A stretch of DNA of 64,000 nt from Thalassomonas sp. RHCl1 (GCF_947387555.1 NZ_CANDNZ010000020.1:1-64000); one strand, 5' to 3'; shown: positions 1-8,450, counted from the first letter of the stretch. Program-made: numbers and translations. The notes: a model not told the origin generated them from the sequence alone.

Positions 1-72
1 CTATCGTCTAGAGGCCTAGGACACCGCCCTTTCACGGCGGTAACAGGGGTTCGAATCCCCTTAGGGATGCCA
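1..72 (+). tRNA. tRNA-Glu (anticodon TTC), 5' end cut by window
   Basis: The cloverleaf is readable except for about four missing 5' acceptor bases. The anticodon stem CCGCC/GGCGG encloses the loop CTTTCAC with anticodon TTC at 31-33. The T-arm is AGGGG-TTCGAAT-CCCCT, the 3' acceptor strand is TAGGGAT, and discriminator G and an encoded CCA end at 72. It decodes GAA/GAG. It is probably the last gene of a tRNA array running off the left edge. Confidence 0.95.
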
Positions 73-86
73 ATTTACATAAATCA

Positions 87-108
87 ACCGACGCAAGTCG
101 GTTTTTTT
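87..108 (+). terminator. Rho-independent terminator after tRNA-Glu
   Basis: ACCGAC-gcaa-GTCGGT hairpin followed directly by a run of T. The same element recurs after each of the two decayed tRNA copies downstream. Confidence 0.9.
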
Positions 109-147
109 ATGCCTGAAATTTGACTTTGTTGTTATTGCTTAACCCTT

Positions 148-214
148 AAGGACACCGCCCGCAGCTCCTTAGCCAGGCACGGTAACAGGGGGTCGAATCC
201 CCTTAGGGATGCCA
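148..214 (+). pseudogene. Decayed tRNA-Glu copy 1
   Basis: It matches the intact tRNA-Glu from AGGACACCGCC and from the T-arm through the CCA. The acceptor 5' strand and most of the D-arm are absent. The anticodon stem-loop is replaced by an unrelated stretch (gcagctccttagccaggca), and the T-loop TTCGAAT has become GTCGAAT. It cannot fold as a normal tRNA. Confidence 0.8.
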
Positions 215-228
215 ATTTACATAAATTA

Positions 229-250
229 ACCGACGAAAGTCGGTTTTTTT
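229..250 (+). terminator. Terminator after decayed tRNA copy 1
   Basis: ACCGAC-gaaa-GTCGGT followed by T7; same position relative to the tRNA 3' end as in the intact copy. Confidence 0.8.
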
Positions 251-289
251 ATGCCTGAAATTTGACTTTGTTGTGATTGCTTAACCCTT

Positions 290-356
290 GAGGACACCGC
301 CCGCAGTTCTTTAGCCAGGCACGGTAACAGGGGGTCGAATCCCCTTAGGGATGCCA
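290..356 (+). pseudogene. Decayed tRNA-Glu copy 2
   Basis: It carries the same lesions as the preceding decayed copy (missing 5' half, substituted anticodon arm, GTCGAAT T-loop) with a few extra point differences. The lesion therefore arose before this copy was duplicated. Confidence 0.8.
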
Positions 357-370
357 ATTTACATAAATTA

Positions 371-392
371 ACCGACGAAAGTCGGTTTTTTT
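371..392 (+). terminator. Terminator after decayed tRNA copy 2
   Basis: ACCGAC-gaaa-GTCGGT plus T-run, third occurrence of the same element. Confidence 0.8.
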
Positions 393-408
393 ATGCCTGA
401 AATTTGAT

Positions 409-835
409 TTTTCTGCTTACTGTTTTTCTGATTCCGAAAACACTTTATATAGCTTGCCATTAAATTTTGGCCTCTTCAGCTTTGCTTCTGCATTTACAGT
501 CATGTTATTCGGCATCAGGCCTGAAAATTTAGCTTCCTCTCCCTGCTAACAGACTAATTGACCCTTCTTAATCACTTTCCTTGTCTTATTCTAAATTTAC
601 TTTAGCGGTAATTTTTTATTCATTCAGGTGAGACAGCTTTCTATTTAAGTGCACTTGCATAGGTGAATTGACAACGGCCTTTGGCTTTTACTATTCCACC
701 GTAACAGCTGTTGTCGCTGGAAATTGAAAATGTACTCGCGATAAAACCGCGAAAAGCGATTGAGAAACAAAGAAAGCAGCAAGATACCACGGGCATTAAA
801 CCTACAGACAATATGTTTAAAGAGGAAGTTTGAAT
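409..835. other. Gene-free stretch
   Basis: No convincing gene on either strand. A weak promoter-like pair lies at 668-673 (TTGACA) and 689-694 (TACTAT), but its 15-bp spacer is short. The ribosome binding site AGAGGAAG of the next gene sits at 821-828. Confidence 0.4.
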
Positions 836-2452
836 ATGAATTTATTAAAAACCACTTTAGTCTCAGCCATCTTTTTGATACCAAGCAGCCAAATCATGGC
901 AGGTGTTGATTCCGACTTTAAGGAGAAACCCCAGGAGCGCTTCACTGTTTATACCGGCGACGGCAATTATAAACAGGCCTACCACTGGGCATTTAACGAA
1001 AACGGGCAGGGGCCGGCGGTCACTATTTTCCTCAATCATGGCTCTGGCGGTGAGTGGTACGATGAAATTGATACAGAATTTGGCGTTTGCGGGCCTGATT
1101 ATATTAATGGCAATGGCGATTTTACCGGCACCTTATATGACGGCCTATGTGAGGTTGATGGCAATGGTGACGAAGTCATGCTGGCGGACTTCACTGTGAG
1201 CAATGTACCGGTAGGGCCTCTGCTTGAAGATTTTATGCTGAAAAAAATTGTCGGCAGTACCGCTTTTGCCGCCTGGTATTGGCAAGATGCTTTTGCGCAA
1301 TTTGACTCCCCGGTACATATCTTTATGGTGGGACGTTACAACATAGTCAAAGATGCCGCTCATTTGGATAATGCCCTTTACTGGCTAAATCTCACCGATG
1401 AAAATAGTGTGACCCGGGATACAAACCCACCCTATAACTTTGATGGCTATGGTGTATCCGATATCGATGGCGACTTACGTCCCATGCATGCAGCACCTGA
1501 CATCGCGGGATTTGATAATGTATTTCTCTATAAAGCGATCAAAGAGCAGTATCCCAATATATCCTTGAACAATATCATTATTGAGGGGCGCTCTAACGGC
1601 GGCTCAGCGATGATAGCCTTAGCTGCCGATCATCATATATGGCCGCTGAATACCCGGGAATTTTGGGGACGTAACCTACCGGCCCCAAACGAGCAACCAC
1701 AGCCAGAACCCGACCCGGTTATTATCCCTGCGCTGACCCTGAACGATATTGTCAATAATCCACAATATGCCGATGCCTTCAATGCCATGTTGGCAAATAT
1801 CAGCGCAGCAGATTTAGACGCCAGACTAAACAATGGCGAGTCACTGAATTTGTACAGCAACCATATGGTGATTAATGGCACAGCGGGTGAACAAGCCAAT
1901 GCAGAAGAGCCCGAGGTGAACCCCAATGGAAATTTCTCAGAAGAGACTTACCATGCTGATCTCGCGGCCTTTATTGGTGGCAATTTTTACGACGATGTAA
2001 AAATGATCCACTCATTTTATCCCGGCTGCCGACTAGACGGCACCATGGAAAAAGACAATAGCTTGCAGCCAGGTGAAGTAGAAGACGACGGTGACAATGC
2101 CAACGGTTATAAAGTGGCGATTAAAACCATGTTCAGCTTTGGTGATGAAGATTCCCTCTATAAAGCTGAATGTGACGACCGTGTGAGTGAAGGGGCCGTT
2201 CAAACGGATGTTGCCGGTACCTTCACGGCTTCAACAATCACCGATGGCTCGGTATCGGTCATTGGCGAGGTTTTTTCACCCGCGCAACATGGTTTTGATT
2301 ACAAGGATGTGGAAACCAATCAACCTGGCGATACACAAAACGAACAAGACAGGGCGGCGGAGTCTCGCCGGGCAATTGAACGTGTGATCAATCAGGCGAT
2401 TGTCGAGTTAGGACTCAACGGCAGCTACACCTTGCCGGATAATCTGAATTAA
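836..2452 (+). CDS. Secreted alpha/beta-hydrolase-like protein
   Basis: Predicted exported hydrolase of 538 aa, substrate unknown. The start ATG 836 is preferred over the in-frame TTG at 830 because AGAGGAAG at 821-828 gives a normal 7-nt spacing only for 836. The N-terminus is a classical signal peptide (about 24 residues, hydrophobic core, ending near IMAG). A GRSNGGS nucleophile-elbow motif (GxSxG) places the likely catalytic Ser at residue 253. An HGFDY segment near residue 485 could supply the catalytic His; the acid is not evident. The middle is Asp/Asn-rich and contains several Cys, as in extracellular enzymes. The GxSNGG style resembles 3-hydroxybutyrate oligomer hydrolases, but the rest does not let me assign that family. 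It is a single gene with no operon partner. Confidence 0.7.
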   Translation: MNLLKTTLVSAIFLIPSSQIMAGVDSDFKEKPQERFTVYTGDGNYKQAYHWAFNENGQGPAVTIFLNHGSGGEWYDEIDTEFGVCGPDYINGNGDFTGTLYDGLCEVDGNGDEVMLADFTVSNVPVGPLLEDFMLKKIVGSTAFAAWYWQDAFAQFDSPVHIFMVGRYNIVKDAAHLDNALYWLNLTDENSVTRDTNPPYNFDGYGVSDIDGDLRPMHAAPDIAGFDNVFLYKAIKEQYPNISLNNIIIEGRSNGGSAMIALAADHHIWPLNTREFWGRNLPAPNEQPQPEPDPVIIPALTLNDIVNNPQYADAFNAMLANISAADLDARLNNGESLNLYSNHMVINGTAGEQANAEEPEVNPNGNFSEETYHADLAAFIGGNFYDDVKMIHSFYPGCRLDGTMEKDNSLQPGEVEDDGDNANGYKVAIKTMFSFGDEDSLYKAECDDRVSEGAVQTDVAGTFTASTITDGSVSVIGEVFSPAQHGFDYKDVETNQPGDTQNEQDRAAESRRAIERVINQAIVELGLNGSYTLPDNLN

Positions 2453-2952
2453 CAAAACAGGGTAGAGCAGGCCGGTGATCCGATATAAAGGGCAGCGTAA
2501 GCATGTCGATAAGAAACCGGACAACGGCCTGAATTAATTGATGCCCGTTGTTTTATAACGGTGAACTCCCTTGTTTGAGATTTAGTCGTGATATGCAAGT
2601 AATGTTGAGTGTTTTTGTAGTGACCTTAACTCAATGTTTTTTATAGTATTGAACTCTTCGTACAGTAAGTTATACAGTATCTGCAGTTAAGCATAATATT
2701 AAATGCAGCCATACCCGGATTTATCCCGCTTTTTCTACTATAAACACAGGGGGAAACATTAACCACAGGAGGTATATCAAGCGCAGCGACTTACTAGCCA
2801 TAGCTAAAATAACTGGCTAATAAATAACTGGCTAATAAATAGCTGACTAAAAAACAGCTCACCAATAAACAGTGAATAAACACAAGCGCTACCCCTGAGT
2901 GCGGTAACACCCAGAGATAGCTAACCAAAACGAACTTACCAAGGAGTCCGTC
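2453..2952. other. Gene-free stretch upstream of symE-like gene
   Basis: No supported coding sequence. It holds the 15-bp tandem repeats at 2811-2881. Its length would allow a long symE leader and an antisense RNA gene, as in the E. coli symE/symR pair, but no antisense promoter could be fixed by eye. Confidence 0.4.
2811..2881. repeat. 15-bp tandem repeats
   Basis: Two perfect copies of aactggctaataaat (2811-2825, 2826-2840) are followed by diverged copies agctgactaaaaaac (2841-2855), agctcaccaataaac (2856-2870) and a partial agtgaataaac. A further degenerate copy may precede them at 2796-2810. The array lies about 70 bp upstream of the SymE-like gene. Confidence 0.8.
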
Positions 2953-3207
2953 ATGGCTGAATATCATCATACGCCAGAGACTTGTCCGGCAAAAGCAAAA
3001 TATCCCCGCTACCGTCAGTTAACCATACAGGAAACTATTTGTGACTCGGCAGTGAAAATTCGCGGCACCGGCATTAACTATGTGCCTGTTAATGTTGAAC
3101 CTTGTATTGTGCTCAGGGGAAAATGGCTGAAAAAGGCTGGTTTTGCTATCGGGCAAAAAGTCACTTTGGCCATTAATCCGGGTGAAGTGATCATTACACC
3201 TAAGTAA
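2953..3207 (+). CDS. symE: SymE-like type I toxin
   Basis: 84-aa protein with the SymE family signature in its second half: an LRGKWLKKAGFAIGQKVTL core followed by a short strand ending VIITPK. SymE proteins have an AbrB/SpoVT-like swapped-hairpin fold. In E. coli SymE is an SOS-induced toxin that compacts the nucleoid and is held off by the antisense RNA SymR (established knowledge). The E. coli protein is 113 aa, so this is a short member. The RBS AGGAG at 2942-2946 supports the ATG. No clear LexA box was found upstream. A strong terminator follows. The N-terminal 45 residues are not recognised. Confidence 0.8.
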   Translation: MAEYHHTPETCPAKAKYPRYRQLTIQETICDSAVKIRGTGINYVPVNVEPCIVLRGKWLKKAGFAIGQKVTLAINPGEVIITPK

Positions 3208-3256
3208 TATAGCTAAGTATTCCAGCTAAGGTATTCACCCGTAGTTAAAGCAGGCT

Positions 3257-3292
3257 AAACAACTGTGCCCGCTGGTAGGCGCAGTTGTTTTA
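3257..3292 (+). terminator. Terminator of the symE-like gene
   Basis: AAACAACTG...CAGTTGTTT forms a 9-bp perfect stem that extends inward through GTGCC/GGCGC with one G-U pair, followed by a short T-rich tail. Confidence 0.8.
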
Positions 3293-3511
3293 CCTTGTAG
3301 GCTAATCCTCCCGAAAAATAATTGATAAAAATACTTATTTGTTATTACGGCACCTCGGATTTTTGGGGGAAGCCTGAAAATCAGTTGTTATCTATCGGTT
3401 GCATTAAAATCGTACTTTTGCATAAATTATTAATGTAAAACAATAAAACGTTGATAGCTCAAGTGATAATCTTATTTGGGATAAACCTATTTTACGATCA
3501 GGGAGTGTTAA

Positions 3512-4390
3512 ATGAGCAAAATTCTTGTAATAGCGCACCGGGAAGATGAAAGCCCCACGGCAATAAATAAGGCGCTGCAACTGGCTGAACGCTATTGTGC
3601 AGACATTCATATTATGGCCTTTTGCCATGAAGAGCTTGAGTCTGTTGGCAGTTTTACTGCCGAGCAGGTAGAGCAGGTTAAACAGCAAATTATCGATAAA
3701 CGCCATCAATGGGTTCAAAATCAAATTGCACAACTAGAGCACGGCACCAGCAATATCACGGTTGAAACGCAGTGGAAAAGGGAAATATATAAAGCTGTTT
3801 TACAAGAAGTTTCCACCAACGACTACCGCTTTATTGTCGCACAGCACCATGGCACCGGCAGTTTTTTCCATATATCAACCGAGTGGTATTTATTACGGGA
3901 AAGTCGAATTCCTGTTTACTTGGTTCGTCAAGATGAATGGAAAAGCCAAAGTACTGTGATGGCTGCGGTTGATTTAAAAAATGATTCTGTAGAAGGTAAG
4001 TTAATGCGCGAGCAAGTGATGTCTGCCGCAGCAGACTTTGCCAAGACATTTGATTCAGCATTACACTGCTGCTTTTGTTTTGAGTTGCCGGAAGTACTTA
4101 TAGATCTTGATGTTATTGATAAAGCACGTTATCAAGATGAAGTACGTGAAAAATATTTGCCGCAGATGCAAGCCCTGGCGAAGGAATATCATATTGATGA
4201 AGAAAACCTACATGTGAAATTTGGCAATCCACAAAAGTGTATTGCCAGCGTGGCAACAAAATCTAAAACACATACCGTTGTGATTGGTTCGATGGCCCGC
4301 ACCGGCATTAAGGGAAAACTGATAGGTAATACCGCTGAGAAATTAACGGCTTATCTACATACTGATATGTTAATTGTAGCGCCGGTGTAA
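3512..4390 (+). CDS. uspE: Tandem universal stress protein, UspE-like
   Basis: 292 aa with two Usp domains in tandem (about residues 1-140 and 150-292), the architecture and length of E. coli UspE (316 aa). Shared features include the DWHLLR-like STEWYLLRESRIPVYLV segment closing domain 1. A nucleotide-loop-like GSMARTGIKGKLIGNTAEK segment closes domain 2. Usp proteins are cytoplasmic and help cells survive stress and growth arrest. GGGAG just upstream serves as RBS. It is monocistronic, with a hairpin downstream. Confidence 0.88.
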   Translation: MSKILVIAHREDESPTAINKALQLAERYCADIHIMAFCHEELESVGSFTAEQVEQVKQQIIDKRHQWVQNQIAQLEHGTSNITVETQWKREIYKAVLQEVSTNDYRFIVAQHHGTGSFFHISTEWYLLRESRIPVYLVRQDEWKSQSTVMAAVDLKNDSVEGKLMREQVMSAAADFAKTFDSALHCCFCFELPEVLIDLDVIDKARYQDEVREKYLPQMQALAKEYHIDEENLHVKFGNPQKCIASVATKSKTHTVVIGSMARTGIKGKLIGNTAEKLTAYLHTDMLIVAPV

Positions 4391-4467
4391 TGTGCTTATA
4401 AAAACACGGATTCTTCTGTTTTTTTAAGAGTCTTCTTGATATTGTGAATGAAATGAATGCGTTATTG

Positions 4468-4493
4468 GCTGCTCACGATTTGTTGTGAGCAGC
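4468..4493. terminator. Hairpin between convergent uspE and lysE-type genes
   Basis: A 9-bp perfect stem GCTGCTCAC/GTGAGCAGC with an 8-nt loop. It lies between the 3' ends of two convergent genes, so it could end transcription from either side, although the T-tracts are short. Confidence 0.55.
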
Positions 4494-4646
4494 TCTTCGC
4501 TTAATTTAGGCGTTTTGCTATACATCCGGTATAAAATGCTCATCTACCAGTGCCGGAATTTCATTTAACCCGCCGTTATTTTATGCCTGCCCGGATATGT
4601 AAACACAATACAGCACCTACAAGCACTAACAGCGATTACTTGCCAA

Positions 4647-5285
4647 TTACCCTAAGGCTAGCCAAAGTCCTACAGCTATCATCAGGCTACCGGCAATACG
4701 GTTCATCCATTTGATATTATCACCACGACTTAAGAACAGCCTTAAGCTTTTACCGCCGGCAGCATATGCCATCATGCTGGTAAATTCCGTCAGCATAATA
4801 ATGCTGAGCAGTATCGCCAATTGCACATTAAGGTTAGCTTCAACGTTGATGAAAGGAGGCAATAAAGAAATCATAAATGCCCAGCCTTTAGGGTTGGCAA
4901 TTGCCGTGATCAGTCCCTGATAAAACAGGGCAGAGCGGTTTACTTGTTGTTGCTCAATATCATCGGTTAAGGCCATTTTACCTTTGGCGCGCCACATATT
5001 TATGCCGATATAGGCTAAATATGTCCCTCCCAGCCATTTTAATATCGCAAAAGCTTCGGGATAGTTCAGCATAACACTTGCTACGCCCATGACCGCAGCA
5101 ACGGCAACTATGGCAACACCGATTAACTCTCCCATCATCATCCATAATGTGCGTCTTACGCCGATACTCATGCCAAGGGTCATGGCTAAGGTCATGCACA
5201 TACCCGGGGTGATCGAGACAAAAAAGAAGGTGGGAATAAACACAGCAAGTACGGCAAAGTCAGGCATTTCACTTTTCTTATTCAT
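4647..5285 (-). CDS. LysE/RhtB family amino-acid exporter
   Basis: 212-aa inner-membrane protein with about six hydrophobic segments. It has the family's N-terminal TPGMCMTLAMTLGMSIGVRRTL stretch (family form PGP at the turn) and the GGTYLAYIGINMWRAKG segment in the middle. Members export amino acids or homoserine lactones by proton exchange; the substrate here is unknown. Length matches the family. It stands alone, convergent with the uspE-like gene, and its upstream spacer contains a 12-bp palindrome GAGCTTAAGCTC at 5309-5320. Confidence 0.88.
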   Translation of the reverse strand: MNKKSEMPDFAVLAVFIPTFFFVSITPGMCMTLAMTLGMSIGVRRTLWMMMGELIGVAIVAVAAVMGVASVMLNYPEAFAILKWLGGTYLAYIGINMWRAKGKMALTDDIEQQQVNRSALFYQGLITAIANPKGWAFMISLLPPFINVEANLNVQLAILLSIIMLTEFTSMMAYAAGGKSLRLFLSRGDNIKWMNRIAGSLMIAVGLWLALG

Positions 5286-5402
5286 TATTATGGCTTGCCA
5301 GTTTAATAGAGCTTAAGCTCAGAAGCCAGCTTGCTTTAGGTTGAAGAAGACAAAGTTTGGGCCAGTGAAAGACCGCCGAAAGCTGGCGTTATATTTGCCA
5401 TG

Positions 5403-5421
5403 AGGGCGGTATGCCCGCCCT
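5403..5421 (-). terminator. Hairpin after carotenoid oxygenase gene
   Basis: AGGGCGG-tatgc-CCGCCCT stem just past the stop of the minus-strand carotenoid oxygenase gene. It has no clear U-tract in the minus direction, so termination is only likely. Confidence 0.4.
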
Positions 5422-5444
5422 GATATTTTAATGCTGACTGTAGA

Positions 5445-6971
5445 TTAAGCTCTTTGAAAATTCCCATGAAACCCCAAGGGAATATGATAAGGCAGCCAGG
5501 CACGCATGACCGGCCCCTGCGAGAGATTATCGGCCTGAAACAGGTTAATGCAGGTACGCTTGCTTGGCACATGTAACGCGGTGCCGAGAAGGTAACCACT
5601 GCCTTCACGGGCTTTAGTGGTGGTGATCACATGCTCTTCAACCAGATAATCTTCACCGTAATAATATTCATCCACTGCCCCGGTATCTGTGTTTAACCTG
5701 CGTATCGAATCTGCCCAAAGGGTGTTGTTTTTATTGCCTGTGGTGTAAAGCAAACGGTTTCTTTGGCCAACCAGGTGATCATAAATTCTAGGGAACTCGC
5801 TGTCGCCGTCAATGTATTGCTGAGTAAAGCCGCCATTGGGTTTTAGCGTATATAACACGGTTTGTGAGCGGTTGGTATGTTTGCCTACCTCGCCTTGCAT
5901 CAAGGTTGATAAATTATGTAACGAGCTGACATCCGGATATAAACTGGCGTCAAAATGTATGGTGCCGTCACGCTCCTCCCAGGCATTGCCAAAATGAAAA
6001 GCAAAGCCCGGGGGCAGTTGATAGCTTTTCTTAATTGTTAACTCAGCTTTATCTATCACTAATACCCGCATCGGCTGCTCTTTTTCAAATCGGGTGCGCT
6101 CAAAAAACCCTTTACCCGTACCATTGGGGGACAGGGAAGGTAAGATCAGCAAGACATGTTTATGGGTGATTAAAAAGTCATGCAGCATGCCGCGATAACC
6201 GGCATCGACCACGGCGGCATTTTTCATCCGGCCGTTTGCCGACAAATGATAGAACACTGCCTGGCCATTGCCGTTAAGACCAAAATTAAAGATATCGCCG
6301 CCGGGATCTATTTTCGGGTGGGCAGAAAACGGCATGCCTTTTAAGCTTTGCTCAAATGGGCTGTTTTGTCCGAGGTTGGCCCAGTCCCTGCTGTCCAGTG
6401 TCTGCGGGTTAACCTGCATCGGCGAGCCTGCTTCCCACAGTGTCCAGAGCTTATCGCCAACGCTGATCACATTGGTATTGGAGGGGTTGATACTGTCGGC
6501 ATGATGCACCGCCAGGGCACCGGAGATTTTGGTATCCGGTCCCGAGTAGAGAAACTTGCCCGCCTGCTTTTCTGTGGCAAATTTCGGGGTATTGATAAAT
6601 TTCCCCTGGTGAAAAATTTTGCCGTCAGAAAAATTAAAGCTGTGGAGCATGCCGTCACCTTCAAACAGGTGGCTGTACCTGAGATTGCCCCGTTCATGGC
6701 CTGCCGGGCCGATACGGTAAAGCGTACCGCTTAAATCCCCCGGCATTTTCCCCTCAATGGTTAAGGCTTTTAAGGCAAAGTTTTCCGTGATATTGGCAAA
6801 GCCTATCAAGGCGGGATTGTTCTTTAGCGCACGGGCAAATTGTGCCTTTGACGATAATGCTGATGGAGCCGGTTCTACTATTTTTGCCAGTGCCTGCATA
6901 CCAGGGGCCATTGCCAGGCCGCTACCGGCGATTATGGATAAATTTTTTATAAAGTGGCGTCTGTTCATCAT
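5445..6971 (-). CDS. Tat-exported carotenoid oxygenase family protein
   Basis: 508-aa non-heme iron dioxygenase family protein (carotenoid cleavage/RPE65 fold), expected to cleave conjugated double bonds in carotenoids or related compounds. The four iron-ligand His contexts are visible in order: SAHPKIDP (about 220), MLHDFLIT (about 266), FAFHFGNAWE (about 325) and the C-terminal GFHGNF (about 503). The N-terminus is MMNRRHFIKN followed by a hydrophobic stretch and an Ala-rich cleavage region, a twin-arginine signal. Periplasmic export folded with its iron is therefore likely. It is transcribed after, and 27 nt from, a DUF2141 gene, with a LytTR regulator divergent. No rhodopsin or carotenoid synthesis gene is in the window, so the substrate is open. 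Confidence 0.88.
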   Translation of the reverse strand: MMNRRHFIKNLSIIAGSGLAMAPGMQALAKIVEPAPSALSSKAQFARALKNNPALIGFANITENFALKALTIEGKMPGDLSGTLYRIGPAGHERGNLRYSHLFEGDGMLHSFNFSDGKIFHQGKFINTPKFATEKQAGKFLYSGPDTKISGALAVHHADSINPSNTNVISVGDKLWTLWEAGSPMQVNPQTLDSRDWANLGQNSPFEQSLKGMPFSAHPKIDPGGDIFNFGLNGNGQAVFYHLSANGRMKNAAVVDAGYRGMLHDFLITHKHVLLILPSLSPNGTGKGFFERTRFEKEQPMRVLVIDKAELTIKKSYQLPPGFAFHFGNAWEERDGTIHFDASLYPDVSSLHNLSTLMQGEVGKHTNRSQTVLYTLKPNGGFTQQYIDGDSEFPRIYDHLVGQRNRLLYTTGNKNNTLWADSIRRLNTDTGAVDEYYYGEDYLVEEHVITTTKAREGSGYLLGTALHVPSKRTCINLFQADNLSQGPVMRAWLPYHIPLGFHGNFQRA

Positions 6972-6998
6972 ACTGTCCGTTGTTAATAGTGGCTGTGA

Positions 6999-7424
6999 TT
7001 AATAAATAACTTTGCTGGAGAGCTTGATGTCGCCGCTTACCTGAAATTTCATTTCCTGATATTTTGCCGGGCCAAAATTTGGCTGGGCATTGTTGGAAAA
7101 ACCATAACCTTCGGTGGGCATGCCAAAAAGGTTGCTGTCGAGTTTACCGTTATTATTTTCATCGTGATAAAAGCGCAGGGCATATTCGCCGCTATCGACA
7201 TCCTCAAAGGTCAGGGTGGCACTACCTGATTTTGCTTTGGCTATTGTCGCCAGCTCGGCATTGCCCTGGTGATAATTTTCTTCGCCATTAAATAACTGGA
7301 TATAGAGTTTTCCCTGGTCGTTTTTTATCCCGGTGATTTCCAGCTGGATATTGGCGCTTTGGGCAAAAAAGCTGCTCAGGGTGAATGCGCCTGTGATGAA
7401 TAATCTGTTTGCTGTTTTAATCAT
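6999..7424 (-). CDS. DUF2141 family periplasmic protein
   Basis: 141-aa predicted secreted protein. The start at 7424 (MIKTANRLF...) is chosen over an upstream in-frame ATG at 7526 because AGGAG sits just before it and a clean signal peptide follows (ending near FFAQSA). The mature part has the DUF2141 pattern: beta-rich, GKLYIQLFNG, a GEYALRFYHDENNNGKLD loop (acidic, calcium-loop-like) and FGMPTEGYGFSNNA. The function of the family is unknown. It is the first gene of a two-gene unit with the carotenoid oxygenase. Confidence 0.82.
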   Translation of the reverse strand: MIKTANRLFITGAFTLSSFFAQSANIQLEITGIKNDQGKLYIQLFNGEENYHQGNAELATIAKAKSGSATLTFEDVDSGEYALRFYHDENNNGKLDSNLFGMPTEGYGFSNNAQPNFGPAKYQEMKFQVSGDIKLSSKVIY

Positions 7425-7586
7425 AAAAGTACTCCTTTTTATGTTTTTGTATAAATCACTCAGGGTGTAAAAGAAGCCATTGCCTGGCGTTGAAAAAACT
7501 TTAAAATAGGCAGGTGTGATCGCCAAGGCAGATTACGTGAACCGCAACATTTTTTCGTAAAAAGCACAGTAAAGGTTGAAGTACCA

Positions 7587-8405
7587 TTGACGATTCGTGA
7601 ATTTTTCCTTAAATATCAAACTGAAAGCCGGTTGTTCAATAAAAAGACAATCGCGACGGATTGTCTGGTTTTACTGATCGCAGGTGTGGTTTTAGCCTTG
7701 TTGGCGCCTTTTGGTATGAACAAAATTGCCCTGGGCAGCAACATTGCCTTTTGGGTGACCGCCTGCTTTGCCGGGCATTTGCTTTATTCGCCTTTGTTCT
7801 TTTTTGGAGGCAAATATTTGCAGCGTTTTCCCTTGCCTTCCTGGGCGGGATTATTGCTGCTGTCGGTGGTCGCCGGATTTTTGATGTGTTTTGTGATCAC
7901 TTTTATCAGTTGGTTATATCTGGGCGGTAGTGCCGATTATCTTGCTGATTTACCCGTTCTCTTTCCTAAAACCTTTTTAATAGGTGTGATCATTACCTTG
8001 GTGAAATGGCTTAAAAACTATATTAAGCACCAAAATGAGCAATTAGCGCAGCAAAGACAAATTCAACAGGAGCACCAGCAGGAGCAGGAAACCAGGGTTA
8101 ATTTTATGGCTAAGTTGCCAAAAGATAAACGCGGCACCTTACTGTGCCTGGAAATGGATGATCATTATCTTAAGGTGCATACCGATAAAGGGCATCATAT
8201 GTTATTGATGCGTTTAAAAGATGCTTTAGAAGACTTGGTTCATTACCCGGGGCTGCAAACCCACAGATCCTGGTGGGTGGCAGAAGAAGCCATTCGTGAA
8301 AGTGTTAAGCAGGAGCGCAAAGTGTCGTTAAGGCTGAGCAATGATCTGCTGGTGCCTGTCTCCAGAACCTATCTACCGCGGCTGAAAGAGAAAAACTTGC
8401 TCTGA
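7587..8405 (+). CDS. Membrane LytTR-type transcriptional regulator
   Basis: 272 aa. The N-terminal half has about four transmembrane segments (residues 25-140), then a Gln-rich coiled-coil linker, then a LytTR DNA-binding domain (about 175-272, with YLKVHTDKGHHMLLMRLKDAL and the THRSWWV turn). Such membrane-anchored LytTR proteins sense envelope or ligand signals without a receiver domain. The start is a TTG with AAGG 11 nt upstream; no closer ATG fits. It is divergent from the DUF2141/carotenoid oxygenase pair with a 162-bp shared spacer, so it may regulate that pair (inference). Confidence 0.8.
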   Translation: MTIREFFLKYQTESRLFNKKTIATDCLVLLIAGVVLALLAPFGMNKIALGSNIAFWVTACFAGHLLYSPLFFFGGKYLQRFPLPSWAGLLLLSVVAGFLMCFVITFISWLYLGGSADYLADLPVLFPKTFLIGVIITLVKWLKNYIKHQNEQLAQQRQIQQEHQQEQETRVNFMAKLPKDKRGTLLCLEMDDHYLKVHTDKGHHMLLMRLKDALEDLVHYPGLQTHRSWWVAEEAIRESVKQERKVSLRLSNDLLVPVSRTYLPRLKEKNLL

Positions 8406-8420
8406 GTGCCTGTTTATTAT

Positions 8421-8450
8421 GGGCGGACGCGGTACTGCTTTTGTCCGCCC
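8421..8450 (+). terminator. GC-rich hairpin after LytTR gene
   Basis: An 8-bp perfect stem GGGCGGAC/GTCCGCCC with a 14-nt loop starts 15 nt after the stop codon. There is no immediate T-run; a T-tract comes about 17 nt later. Confidence 0.5.

Larger units (their letters stand above)
1..408 (+). repeat. 142-bp tandem repeat of tRNA-Glu 3' half plus terminator
   Basis: The GCCA ends fall at 72, 214 and 356, exactly 142 bp apart. Each unit consists of tRNA-Glu sequence, a terminator hairpin and the spacer atgcctgaaatttga(c)tttg. Units 2 and 3 differ from each other at only a few bases, whereas both differ strongly from the intact tRNA in the anticodon arm. The last spacer diverges near 408. Confidence 0.9.

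Noticed and set aside
148-356. Two further functional tRNA-Glu genes
   Set aside because: Both lack the 5' acceptor strand and D-arm, have an unpaired anticodon region and a changed T-loop.
830-835. TTG start for the secreted hydrolase
   Set aside because: It lies only 1 nt from the AGAGGAAG site; ATG 836 has proper spacing.
3461-3475. FNR-like TTGAT half-site upstream of the uspE-like gene
   Set aside because: The second half (CAAGT) does not match ATCAA.
5336-5608. 90-codon minus-strand ORF overlapping the end of the carotenoid oxygenase gene
   Set aside because: Different frame from a clearly conserved C-terminus (GFHGNF), no RBS and no recognisable sequence.
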